Assembly: GCA_037576195.1 (NCBI GenBank)
Contig: CM075102.1
Location: 45,504,745 to 45,568,744, forward strand
Source: Phytoseiulus persimilis
Taxonomy: Eukaryota; Arthropoda; Arachnida; Mesostigmata; Phytoseiidae
DNA length: 64,000 nucleotides
Reading direction: 5' to 3'
The notes below the pieces were generated by a model. That model was given only the letters and a program-made list of their open reading frames with translations. It did no database searches and had not been told where the DNA came from. Position 1 is the first letter of the stretch. The number at the start of each line of letters is the position of its first letter. The position numbers and the translations under genes were made by a program. Below, piece after piece: positions 43,301 to 54,852 of the stretch.

Positions 43301-44999
43301 TCTGCCTAATCTCAGACTTGAAAAGAGTGGCACGTCTTCTGACTCAGAGACCACCAGACGAACCCCGAGATAATTGCTGAGAGGCCTCTGAAAGCATTCT
43401 GTTGTTTCGTGGATGTATATAGTCCTCACATCGAAAAATCGAGGGAGTTCGTCGAGCTGATATGTCACCAATCCGTTTGAAACCAAGCTCATCGATCCAG
43501 TCAAAAGAATTTTGAAAGCGTCGCATCGTTGCAGAGTATTCCTTCCAGAAAGAATTAGGACACCTGCCTCCGAAGCGAATCGAAACCGAACGTTCGCTCC
43601 GCGCGTAGAGGACGCTCAAGCGTTCCAAAAGCGTCGAATTTCAGGAACGCCTGGTGGTGACGTTTCTCGCTCGGAGCGGTGGTTACCGTTCACCGCCTTG
43701 ATGGTCTGGTATTCGAGAAAGCCAATCGGCTGATGGAGTGAGGAAGTTCCGTTGAGAATCCGGACGGAACTGCAGATCAGGTCTTATCCCAGCCAGATAG
43801 CTGAATACATTGTATCGACCAAGTGGGTCAACCGTGCGTGCAGTTCAGAGTTTCCAGGCCGTCCTCAATGAGAGCTCATGTCACAAATCCGGATTCGGCA
43901 TATCCATGAAACGGTCGGAGCCGCTGCTTTGCTTTGAGTCTTCGCGTCGTTTTTCTTTTCCCCCGTTGGTTTTCTCCTTCCTTTCAGCACAACAATGACA
44001 CTGGCGATCATTACCGTCACAACACAACGTCAACTGTTACACTTCACCTCGACCCAATGTGCGGGCAGACATTCTTCCGAGCAAGTGAAGATCTTCCGTT
44101 CGCGTTCCCAGCCCCAATTCGGCTCACCAACCGCCAGTCGGTGATGTTTGAGTTCAGAATAGCGGAATTCTCGAATGATTGACGCATTCACGACTTTGGA
44201 AGTCATCGATCGTCATCGAATTGTTGGATGAAGTCAAGAATGGAGGTTTCCATTCCTTCATGGAGAGGAAAATACTGTTCCGATCGAGGGACAAGAGTAT
44301 ACTCGACAAATTTTGAAACTCATTCTCACGAAAGATTCCGGCCTTTCCCGAAACGTCAGAAGGAGACACGATAACCGTTTACGCCGATCGACCTTGCACT
44401 CATGAACTTGGATGAACATTACTGCGGGAAAACGCTTTATAACTCACGACGGCGCCACGAAAACGCCGAAAATCTAGTAGAAACCTACGGACGTCTTCCT
44501 GGGCTCCAGATGCATCGACTGCGTTCTTGCGAAGGCCGTGCGTAGTCGATTATCCTTCGTGGCTCACATATGGAGATTCTTATCGAGATTCTTCTCGTTT
44601 GTTATCGCTTGTGATCCCATGTAGTTCTGAAGGGGCCGACATTTCGAACACGCACTACCCCAGGAGGCCTCTCCATTGATCCCGTTTCAACGACAGCGAC
44701 AGATCAGCTTTTTGTCCGTCTTTTGTGGGTGTGACCAATGCGGAGTCGAATGGTGGTTCGGCTTGGGTGAAGAATTCGGGATCGTTCTGACGGATTGTCA
44801 GTGAGCATTAAAAACGTCCGACATCTTTAGACCGAGCGAACACAGATTCGCTCCGACGATGTCGCTCGACTCAACGACGGCCGTCGTCAACTCTATCGCG
44901 TTCAATCTTTCAGAAGCCCGAGCCGCTTCGATAGAAATATCAGAAGGATGAGGTCAAATCATTATGATACGGATTATACTGCAAAGATCAATCGGCGAA
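40348..44999. other. Gene-poor stretch
   Basis: No recognisable gene. Opposite-strand frames of 60-160 codons overlap throughout. Three pieces look slightly more protein-like: 42952-43179 (+, IAIAMSGHVIVSTGAR), 43988-44182 (+, after a CTTTCAG acceptor, LPFAFPAPIRLTNRQSVMFEF) and 41378-41638 (-, LEKRQQWDQLVAVAKSR). None could be linked into a gene. A C homopolymer sits at 42335-42354. Confidence 0.35.
42335..42354 (+). repeat. Homopolymer (C)20
   Basis: Twenty C in a row, on the plus strand, in intergenic DNA. Length is likely variable and prone to assembly error. Confidence 0.9.
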
Positions 45000-47900
45000 C
45001 GTCCCGGAATCATTCAGCACAGTGTCGATATTCGATCGATGACTAACGCTTGTCGCATGCTCCAGGTTTGAATCACTCGCATCCTGTTTGGCCGGCATTT
45101 CTCTGTTTGAATTCATTCACGAGATCTACCGCAAGCTCAAACGAATGTTTGTGTCTGAATTCGATCACAATGAGTCCATTGCAGCTTTCTCAATGACGGG
45201 CCAATTGACCCGCGATCGATCCAAAGTGGAGGCACAGCTTTCTGACTCGCGACACAAACATGCGCACATGCCCATCTCGGGGCAGAGGGGATTTTTGAGA
45301 CATGGCTGCAGATTCAAACCCTTCTCACCAACGAGCTGGATTCTCATCACGTGCTCCATGGCGGCCTTTGTTCCACGATGGCGATGCAAGAATGATCGCC
45401 GGCGCGAAATTCGGGACACGCTCGTCAAATTCGAGCTCAAATATGGCATTGTAACAGGCGGAGGGTCTCTGGTCGAATCATGTCTGACGCCCAACACGGT
45501 GATACATCCACGATGAGTTAGATTCCATGAGACTTCGCGAGGCGCCGCGAGAGGCTCTTCGTGATATCTGTGATCATTTCTCCGAAGCTCCAACATTCTC
45601 TCGGAGAGCAGTTATGGAGCAAACAACCGAACTCGCATTTGATGCACTCTTCGACTTCTCTCCAGGGAGGCACGCATGAGAGCTTTACTGGAACGGTGAG
45701 CCACAGAGCTCCACCTTCCCCCGAACATCCGAAGGTTTCCTGTTGAGTCGCGTCGGGAAACAAGGGATTCTAGGTTCGAAAAGTCATCGCGGTGGTACTT
45801 CAACAATGGTCGTATCGCCTCAGCTGGCGTCGTCATCGACAGTGAGAACGACAGGCGGGCAGCGCGGGAGGAAGCGACCTTCAGCTCCCTGTCAAGACAA
45901 ACTCGTGCCCGGAGCCTTCGGTTCGAGGCCGGGTAATGAATCGAAGAAACCACTCGATTCCGATATTTATGGATGCGGTTCATTCTCCGGAAGCTCTTCA
46001 AGTGTTCTCCACCTGGAGAGAGTGCATTCGGCCAGTTAATCATTCAGGATCAACTGGTGCATTTTGAAACAATCCAGGAGCCAATCGAGCCGGCCACGAT
46101 ATGAACGAAAATCATTGCTCGTCTGGAAACAGCCCAACTCGAACAATGGAATTGCTCGTGCGCCACAGCCGTGTCCCCAGCCACAGCGATTCGAGTGGCC
46201 ATCAGTGGCGACAACAGACCCACCGACAAGTTCCATACCACAAACCGGAACTTCTCTGTGGTTCACTGGCATCTCTCTCAACAGAATGATGCCATCGCTG
46301 TTACAGCGGCGGGAATCATAATTTGTGAATTCGCTACGTGAACACGTGCTCACGCGTCATGCGATTAACCGAACCAATCGGCGAGTTGTAGCTCAGCGCG
46401 CTGGGATGGCACGCGGGATTCCGGGTCGTGGAGGTGTGGAATCCTCACAGGACATTCTGGTTCGTCTTCTCTCTAGCATACTCTGGTCGAGCAAGTTTCG
46501 CCAGAACCAAAACTGACTCTAAGACTTCCGGAATGCGGTAGCTTATCTCTCCTTTCTCCAGCATTCCCACAGGCCTCCTTCTACACGCCCAAGTTCAGTA
46601 GAAATCCAGAAGCGATTAGTCATTTTCTTTGTTACCGGGCTAGCGTCTCATAAGCCCACAATGCTCAACTTCCGATTGGGAGATCATCGACGACAGCGAT
46701 GACATGCGACCTCCTGTACAGCTCACGGATAGCTGGTCAGCGTTGACGAGGGCGAGCTCGCCTCGAGAGTAGACAGCTTCGGTTCTTCCGCAACAGTTCT
46801 CGTTGAAGAACAGGAAACCGATCGAGATGTACTGCCTACGAGTGGGGCGCTCAAGCCGCGTTGCCGTTGCTCGCGCTGCCGTAGCGCGAAATTCGTCGAT
46901 CTCAGACGCCAAGATAGACCCCGAGAAACTCGATGCAAAGTTGAAGCAAACCTAACCGATAGTGAACTGAGATCCAGCTGTTGTGAACCATATGTCTAAC
47001 GAGCCTGGACTCGATCTCTTTCTGTTGGCAACAATCGCCTCTCCGACCTTGCACTTGGGGAGCGCTGCGTGAACTAGCCGGCGCGACCTCGTCGTTTGCG
47101 AAGATGGACAAAATAAACGCGGTACGAGTCTTCCAAACTGCAATGATAGCCGCAACTCAGTGCCGCCGGTCCCGTCGATTGCAATGCTCGATAAATGCCA
47201 TCATGGTCATGACTGACATTCTGCACTTTGCCAAATCCGACAGGTGCACGGAACGTTGGTAATCGGAAAGCTTTACTTGAACGAGATCCGTTCACACCGT
47301 AACATTCCGAGTTTCTCGTCTGATCCGGCTATTGAGGAGGAGAACTCGCAATTTCGGGTACTTACCACAGTTAAGAGCCTGGAGGGCACCTCCCTTTTCC
47401 AAGTATTTTCTGAACTCCTCTCGTTTCGATTCCATGTCCATTTTGGAAGTATCGCCGTTCGAGCCTAGCAGAGAAAGGTGGATATTTTCAACTTTTCATT
47501 TGTATCTCACTGAATCTTCTTCGAGCCTTCTTTTGCTCGAAAACGTCTGCGCCGATGGACCGTCGGGGCAGGCGCGAAATTTCGCCGGATGGGGAACTTG
47601 CCAAGCTCGATATCTATCCACAAGGCATGTTTCCATCCACAGTGAGTTTGAGAGAGAAGAGCTCAATCGTCGAGGATCAGTGAAAATTTTCGAGAAGAAG
47701 CTCGATTCGATAACTGAATGAAACTCCTGGAGCCAAGGGGGTGGGGCTGCAGTGGCGTAGTCGACGGCTGGCAGCAGGTTTTCAGAGCACATTCCGAAAG
47801 CGAGTCAGTTTCATTCCTCACAAATCCCTGTCTTGAAACTTACGGCAGATTCCTAGAAAGCGACAACGGGGGAAACGAGCGAATCCGCTGGAGATATTAC

Positions 47901-49592
47901 ACGAAACAGATCGAAAACACGAGTGTCCGGCTCACTTCACGGCGAGATTCGCTCAACCAGCGGCCCAATCGGTAGTCTGTGTGAGAGTGTTGTGTGTGTG
48001 GTCGTCGGTTCGCTTGTTGGCTGGCTGAGAGCTGCTGCTGCTGGCAGGCTCGCGTGAAGTTCTGCTAGTAACAGAGCGGCGGCCACACCGTAGCGGGTTG
48101 CGGAGTTAGGCCTAACTCGTGTGTGTAAACAACTTCTCTGAGAGAGGGATTTCGTCCAATAGACGCGATCGCCGTTCGCCCGCCAAGAATTGAAGAGCCC
48201 AGATGCGGAACGTCGCAACTCCTTTCTAAAAGTTAAGTTGCAAGTTAGAAATTCATCAAACCGAGTTCCGACATCATTATTTCACGCTTTCCTTGGCAAC
48301 GCAAGAAGTGGATGGAAACAAGGAGTGAAGGGCTTTCGAAAAACAAAAGACAAGTCGGGTAGTCGGGAATGGGTTGGTCGGATTTCTGACTGCCTTCTCG
48401 ACTTCAAGAAATTGGGTTCTGAAATCGAATTTTCTCTGATTCACGATCTGACTTACACCTCTCCCGCGGCTCGACTGGATTCGGGAACGGAAATGGAATG
48501 AAGCGAGTGGAGAGTTCGTCGTCAACACCAATGTACTGATGCCAGTTGAGTTGGCTGATTCGACAATGCATCGTTGGATGTTCCACGGAGGAGTTTTCTC
48601 CCGAGGAATCACTCGTGACATTGGATCACGCCCACCATACCTCCTTCATGAGTGCTCCGAGCTCTGTGGCTGCTCGTCGTTCAGTCCGAGTTCCTACTTG
48701 ATTCTCTGCAAATCAACCAGGCTTGCTGCAGAGAACCGCAATCAAAATGGCTGCCTGGGTGTCGCGTGGTCTCCATGGCCTAAGAATGGCGATACTCGTG
48801 GAAGGACAGTTCTATGACCAATAGACATCCCATATTGAGATGCCTGATAATACCAGCGATATTATCGCACGTGTTTCAAATAGAGGACGAGTTTCTGATG
48901 TCTTCATTCTACGTCAAGAATCTTTCTCACTGCAACCGAATGGCGAGCCGGCCCACAAGCACACTGCGCAAGGGAGAGAGCAATCTATGCAGAACTACCA
49001 GGGTAGTCTTACATCGGTTACCCGATTTGAACAATTCACTTGGATTGTTTCGCAGACTTCGAATAGGCCATACCGATCGCGCGAGCTTATCTTCAGGAAA
49101 ATGTCCATCGTCAATGGGTTCCTGGGAGCATATTCCCTCAAACTTTATTTTGGGACAGCGAAGAGTACATACACTCGCGAAAGTGTTACAATCAGGAAGT
49201 GTGAGCGATACGAGCGCGAGAATATTGATCGTCTTCCAAGGTCGGGCACATTAGAATCTCCAGACCGCACATTTGCGATTCCGAGCCCCATCGGTGGAGA
49301 CAGAAATTTCGAACACCCCAGGATGTCAACCCACATCCTACTGGTCATTCGTTTTCCGAGAAAGAAATGGGAACCCTCCAAGAGGGGAGGCCCGCCAGTA
49401 GGTTCTCGAGGTGTTCGCACAACAAGATTCAGGTTGAGCTGAGAGTTGTGAATCGCAGCAATGCGACCGGATATGAAACATGGGGAATGATCCGGTTCCC
49501 CACACTGACCAGGAGAGGAAAGAGCGTACTCACTCCATTTTACAACATAAATTCATTCGGCATTTATTCAAGCTACACGGAGCAAATCGAAC
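45000..49592. other. Gene-poor stretch left of the prag01-like gene
   Basis: Open frames are numerous but overlap in pairs (45088-45516 on + with 45165-45596 on -; 48840-49442 on + overlapping 48814-49254). None has a motif. A pyrimidine/GT-rich tract at about 47965-48060 (TGTGTGAGAGTGTTGTGTGTG then GCTGCTGCTGCTGG) looks like low-complexity or promoter-type sequence. A partial tRNA A-box-like string at 46385-46400 lacks a matching B box. Confidence 0.4.
49563..49568 (-). promoter_or_regulatory. Polyadenylation signal AATAAA of the prag01-like gene
   Basis: AATAAA on the minus strand, about 25 nt after the stop codon of the gene at 49593-50418. Confidence 0.65.
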
Positions 49593-50418
49593 TTATTTTT
49601 CAATCTTAGGTGGAGCCAATCCTTTGAAGAAGCCCGCGTTGTAAACATAAGCGAAGGACGAGACGCAGAACAAGACGCCTCCTGCCATGAATTTATTGTA
49701 GAAAGCCTGGCGTTTTGCCATTCCCTCTTCCCAGCTGCCGCTGGGCTTCACCATCTGATCCATTGTGGGGATTTTTGCGTGAGCGATGCGGTCACTGATT
49801 GAACGGGTGAGCCCTGCAAAGAAAAAAAGCAGAAGTTACCAAAATTTAGATCCATCATATGGAGTTGAGCTTGGTGCTCGATGATCAAGAACACACGAAC
49901 CCGGCGGAGGGACCTGTTCGCACGCATACCACCCTATATTTTCCTAATCCATTGCGAGAGAGTATGACATCAAATCAGGCGATTCCAATCGCAGAATCAA
50001 AGAGGTTTCGTAACGAAAACAATGTGCAGCTTTCGGAATCTGTGACGAGCTCAGCTCCCGCCGAGTCCCCGGAATGTCAATCACGGCACTTTCGGAAATT
50101 CCCGGTCCGCTAAGCACTCCTCCTCTGGCACCCTGCGGCTCAGCGGGCGCCGCGATGGTCATCCGGAATCGAAGAGAGCCCTTGGGATTCTACTTGGACC
50201 AAGTGTTCGCAATATTCTCATCCAATCGAGCTGTCTCCACGTCTCCATAGAGTGGAGAAGAACGTTATAGCATAAAAAGGGCACTCCAAGGTGATCGCGG
50301 TCACAACACCAACAGCTTTTTCTCAGGTTCGCCCACATCATAGACATCTCACCGAACTACATGAAATACAGTACTCACGGGTAGCCGGCGTGACCACCTT
50401 ACGAAGTGCGGTGTTCAT
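49593..50418 (-). CDS. Deltamethrin-resistance prag01/COX7B-like mitochondrial protein
   Basis: A short protein of 86 aa in two exons (50379-50418, 49593-49813), closing in phase; the intron of about 565 bp is bounded by GTGAGT and TTTGCAG. It opens MNTALRKVVTPATRLTRSI, a basic Ser/Thr/Arg-rich mitochondrial presequence. Then comes PTMDQMVKPSGSWEEG, matching the conserved MDDLPVPxGSW block of the arthropod prag01 family, and KRQAFYNKFMAGGVLFCVSSFAYVYNAG, one membrane helix. The family is related to cytochrome c oxidase subunit 7B, an inner-membrane subunit of complex IV; its name comes from a resistance-linked mosquito gene and does not show that this copy affects insecticides. Followed by a polyadenylation signal. 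Confidence 0.85.
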
Positions 50419-51847
50419 GGTTCAACGTTTCGTGCCGATCGGCTCCAGAAAACAGTTCAGTCCCAATGTATGATCGTAGATTTCAGCGAGAACGATCTGC
50501 ACAGCAGCAGATGTAAACAGAGAAAGGTCAGCAGACAGCTTTTTCGCCGCAGCGCGGTGGAAGCATTCAAGATCTGAGGAAGATGTAATCCCCCACTGGT
50601 TGCCTCTGAGAAGTCTCAGTTTTGCAGGTTTCTTTCTCTCTCTCAATGGGGACTCTCTGGACGTAGGATTGAACTTTCTCGGGAACGAAGGATTTCAAGT
50701 CGGTGTTTTCGTCGTGTACAGCCATGTTCCCATTCTCGAGTTCGATCTATCTCACAGCTTTCCCGAGGCATGAATTTTCGCTGATTCGCCCTCTCTGCTG
50801 ATCATAAACGTGGAAGCTGTGCCCTAGAGGCCCTAGAATATATCGTCAACGTCGAGTTCCTCGGTTTCGAAGCATGCGATGCGTTCGAAGCTGCCGCTCC
50901 CCAGTCACAGACCCTGCTCAAGTTTCGCTCGCGCGGTCTTGCGATTCCCCCTCCCCCGAACAAATTTTTCCGAGGTGTCTCATTCGAGATTCCTGTATGA
51001 TCCAATATACTTCTCACTCGAGTTTAGTCATTCGCAGTGCCAATGATGGTAATCCCTGGTCAAAACGGAATGTCGTTACAAACACAATGTCGATAAATTG
51101 AAGTTCCTTCACCTCTTCGATGACCTCCCTCTGCTTCCGCGCTAGAGAGCTGTCCCGCCGAAGCCTTTGGTGAAGCAAGACAAAATCGAGCAATCTGCTA
51201 GGCTCTAAATGATGTGCCAAGGATTGAGTTACTAAGCGTCGATGGATTTCCACGGAGGAGCCGGGCTGAGAATTCGGTCGAAGCTAACGAGCTTGTGGCG
51301 TGATTCAATTCTGAATCGATTCAGAACATATCCGTCCAACGCACACACAAGGAAGCAATGTCTGCGCTCACATTTCTGCGTGGCAAATCTCTGTTGTTTC
51401 TTGCAATCTGCCACATACGTCCCACCTGAATGGCTCAGCGTACTGGGAATGTCTGCTCCTCTGGTTCGTATTGAGAATTCACCGGCTCTCGTCCAACCGT
51501 TGAACGGGATTCCGTCACAATGCAACATGCTTCAGTCGAGGCTCCACTGAAGTCTCGGAAGGGAAAAAGCTGAAGCAGGCCATGATTCTTTGCCCGCGCT
51601 CGACAAAGAACATCGTCATCATTCGGCGACGATGATCGTGTTCCCGTCGTCATCTAACTTGGTGTGAGTGGTGTTATCGTCCAACCCAGCTGTACACACT
51701 AGAGAGGGCCACGTCAAGACGGAAGCCGGCGTAGCTGTCGATGGTGTTTGAGCGCCGTAGTTCCTTGCTTCTGGATTCTCCGGTAGTCTATCAGAGACGA
51801 ACTTTGTTCAATTGACGCGTTCGTTCATCTCAACGTCTCAATTCAAA
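50419..51847. other. Intergenic, divergent promoter region
   Basis: Lies between the prag01-like start (-) and the OST3 start (+), so it should hold both promoters. A minus frame from Met at 50725 (MAVHDENTDLKSFVPEKVQSY) runs about 48 codons to a stop; another at 51014-51253 ends LALRMTKLE. Neither is recognised; either could be an exon of an unseen gene. Confidence 0.35.
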
Positions 51848-53167
51848 ATGGGTCCATGGTTGGTGTTTGCGGTCCTCACTCTCCTCGGGGGTCTCAGTGA
51901 AGGCCAGCGTCGAGCCGTCAAGGAGGTAATGCGTTATAATGCCTGGATATCCGGATCATCCCCCGGATTCCTCGAATCAGATTTCGAGATAGGAAGTGCC
52001 GGAGTCCGAGATCTGAGCTTCTCCCCGAAGGCCCTTGTTGATTTCTCTCGGATTGGCTTGAAGTTGATCCGGGCTACTTGATGGGTTTCTCGGTCTTTTG
52101 CTAAATCAAGGTTCACCAATTTCAGATTCCGAGTTTAAGTGAGAGAGTCCAGCAATTGACCGATATGAGTTCGAAACGTTCGGTGATTCGTCTCAACGCA
52201 GACCGTTTCAAACAATACGTGAAGGCAGTTCCCCGGAACTACTCCATGATCATTCAGTTCACCGCGCTGTCCCCAATGAGGAGCTGTTCGATATGCCGGC
52301 AGGCTCATGATGAATTCACTGTTGTTGCAAATTCATGGAGGTTCACCCCATCGTTCACGGACAGAGTCTTCTTCGCTATGGTGGATTTCGATGAGGGAGA
52401 AGAGGTACGGACTCGGGACAAGCGAACAGAACATCGAACCTTCTGCTTTGCCGTAGTTTTCGCGGATCTTCTGAGGAGCCGCTGTATAATTCTCAACGGT
52501 AGCTGTGTAGGATGTTTCGCTCAATTACGTTCTTCTGCAGGTGTTCAAACAGATGGGATTCAACTCCGCGCCGATCTTCATGCATTTCCCTGAGAAAGGC
52601 AAACCAAAGAAAGGAGACAACATGGACATCCAGAGAATGGGTTTCCAAGCCGAGGTCTTCGCGAAATGGATCCAAGAGCGTACCGATGTCTCCATTCGTG
52701 TGTTCCGTCCTCCTAACTACTCGGGAACCATCGCGTTGTTGATTCTCCTGATGTTGACTGCAACCCTCCTCTATATGCGCCGCAACAACCTCGAGTTCCT
52801 CTACAACCGAACTTCGTGGGGCCTGCTTGCGGTGTGCATCGTGTTTGTTATGATGTCTGGGCAGATGTGGAATCACATCCGCGGTCCTCCTTTCATGCAG
52901 AGGACCCAGAGAGGCATCAGCTACATCCACGGCTCCAGCTCGGCGCAACTCGTGATGGAGTCCTACATTATCATGAGTCTTTATGGGTGCGTCGTCATAG
53001 GGATGATTCTAATGAACGAAGCGCCTCTGTTGCCCGGTGGAGAGTCTAAGAAGAAGACTTTCTTGGCCATTGGAGGGCTCGGAATGTTCATCTGTTTCTT
53101 CAGTTTCCTGCTGTCCGTATTCAGATCGAAAGCACATGGCTATCCGTATAGTCTTCTGTTCAGCTAA
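51848..53167 (+). CDS. OST3/TUSC3/MagT1 oligosaccharyltransferase subunit
   Basis: Thioredoxin-fold subunit of the STT3B oligosaccharyltransferase in the ER membrane, helping glycosylation of Cys-containing sites. Three exons (51848-51925, 52126-52404, 52541-53167) close in phase to 327 aa, the family's usual length. Signal peptide [19 protein letters not shown]; luminal domain with [13 protein letters not shown] and the redox motif CSIC in [13 protein letters not shown]; the conserved [14 protein letters not shown] and [10 protein letters not shown]; then four helices ([74 protein letters not shown]) and [14 protein letters not shown] at the end. An in-frame Met 12 codons earlier (51812) lacks the signal-peptide form and is less likely. 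AATAAA at 53436. Confidence 0.96.
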
Positions 53168-54852
53168 GATCTTTCGGGGAAATTCTGTAGCTCGGACGAT
53201 CGACATGTTGATCCGACTGTAACCGCTAAGCGTCCGCCAGCTTCTAGTCGAACCAGATTCGGTTGGGTAAATGACGGGGAAAGATCTTCGCGACAAACGA
53301 AATTCTATGCGGATATCACCTGAGCCTCACGGCTGAGGTGTGCGAGGGGTGGGAGTCGGGGTTTTATGTACAGTTGCACGAGTGCACGTGAACAGATGAG
53401 GATGGAAAAAACATATTTATGAGCGGAGTGCATAAAATAAATTTTCCATTTTTTAAACAAAAGTTGCTTCGCTCCTTCGTGGCTTCTTGACGCTTTGCTC
53501 CCCATGAAGGCTGAGGAATTCCGTCAGTAACTACCTTGAGGAAATTCAAATATCTAACAAGAATCGAACGGTTCCCATTTGGCTTAGTGTACTAGATGTT
53601 TTCTCGATAGCGATTCGTCTGTCATCAGCGGAACGAGCCGATAGTGATGAGTTACAGCACTTTCCGCAGGATCTGTCTCGGTAACATTCGCGTGAGAATC
53701 GTTCAGTCACAGCTGTGTCGGGTTCGGATGTGATTTTTCCAGTTTTACAGGAAAAATTTGTAAGGTTTTATCAGGAGACATGCGTCCAAGCTACTCCGAT
53801 TCAAATTTTCGCGCCAATAGCTGTAAGGTTTAGCATTGAGGCAACCATCCAACCAGTGAGCTGCTCGCCAGCGTCCCTAGAACAAAGATCGAAACAACAA
53901 CTCACACACGGCTAGGGATATGTTTCCCTAGACGTTGAAGTACACAAACCCCCACACATAAATGCAGTCGTAGTGACGAGTTGTCCGGTTCCGTGTTTCG
54001 AAGATCAAGCAACCTGCGCTCAAATAAGAGCAAACCCGACGATCATGTGAACTCAGCCGATCTCATGAGGCATCTCGACTGTTAAAATGAGGACACAGCA
54101 CTTCATCCAAGGCTCGAATACTGGCGAAGTGTTGTTTGTTGGAATCGAAGCCAAAAATGATGAAAATCAGGTTTCTGGACAATATAGGTACTTTTCAACT
54201 GCAATTGCTTCTCCCGGCTACGTGTTCAGGCTAAAGCCAGTGTGATTGGAGGACGAAAATCGAGTTGAAGCGTACATTCAGAGTGTTCAGTGTGAGGAAA
54301 AGCTCCAATTCGGTGGTTCGAGCGTCCAGACTGCTGTCGTCCGCCGCCGCCACCGCTTCGCTCCCCTGTACGTCAGTGAGGCTAGAAATCAACTGTGTGC
54401 AGCGGGAAGCGGTCTTGGAGAGTGCGCAGGAAGAGTACGCGCTACGCCAAACCCCCAATACATCCAGTCAGCCATCGGGTTCTTCTTGTCCGCTGCTATA
54501 GCGCTCTCGGAGGGAGCGAAGTGTACGCCAGCTTCAGTCAGTACGTCAGAGAGTGATTGTGCCTGGCTGACTGGCTGACCACTCGTCCACCCGATCGTCG
54601 TTCCTTCGGTCGGTAGCTCCGTGGATCTGTCATCCAGTCATCCACTCGCAAGCGGCTACTCAAGCCGTTCTGGATTCGCCAGTGCGTTTGTGGGCTTGCC
54701 TCTGGTGCGAGCCGTCTGTGTTGGTGTTTTGAATCGCTCATTCGCTCAGGTGGTGGTGCCTGGTGTTCACGGTCAGCGTCTTCCCTCTGGGTATCTCCGG
54801 CAGTGCCGAGTAGGGAATTCAACGAGACCAATGTCGTCGAGCCCGGAACAAA
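53168..54852. other. Intergenic: OST3 3' UTR and DBF4 upstream region
   Basis: An AATAAA at 53436-53441 (269 nt after the OST3 stop) probably ends that transcript. The DBF4 promoter and 5' UTR should lie toward the right end; an ATG at 54831, 22 nt upstream in another frame, opens a 25-codon frame (MSSSPEQNDP) that could be an upstream ORF. Frames in 54231-54908 overlap on both strands. Nothing else supported. Confidence 0.45.
53436..53441 (+). promoter_or_regulatory. Polyadenylation signal AATAAA of OST3
   Basis: AATAAA in the A-rich string ATAAAATAAATTTTCC, 269 nt after the OST3 stop. Confidence 0.55.

Noticed and set aside
45088..45596. Opposite-strand frames of 142 and 143 codons
   Set aside because: They are antisense to each other and neither has a recognisable motif, so neither can be preferred.
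46385..46455. tRNA-like A box (TAGCTCAGCGCGCTGG)
   Set aside because: There is no B box (GGTTCGANTCC) at the right distance and no acceptor-stem pairing, so it is not called as a tRNA; it could be a decayed tRNA-derived SINE, but nothing else supports that.
48814..49442. Two overlapping plus-strand frames of 146 and 200 codons
   Set aside because: They overlap in different frames, have no motif or splice support, and look like chance at this base composition.
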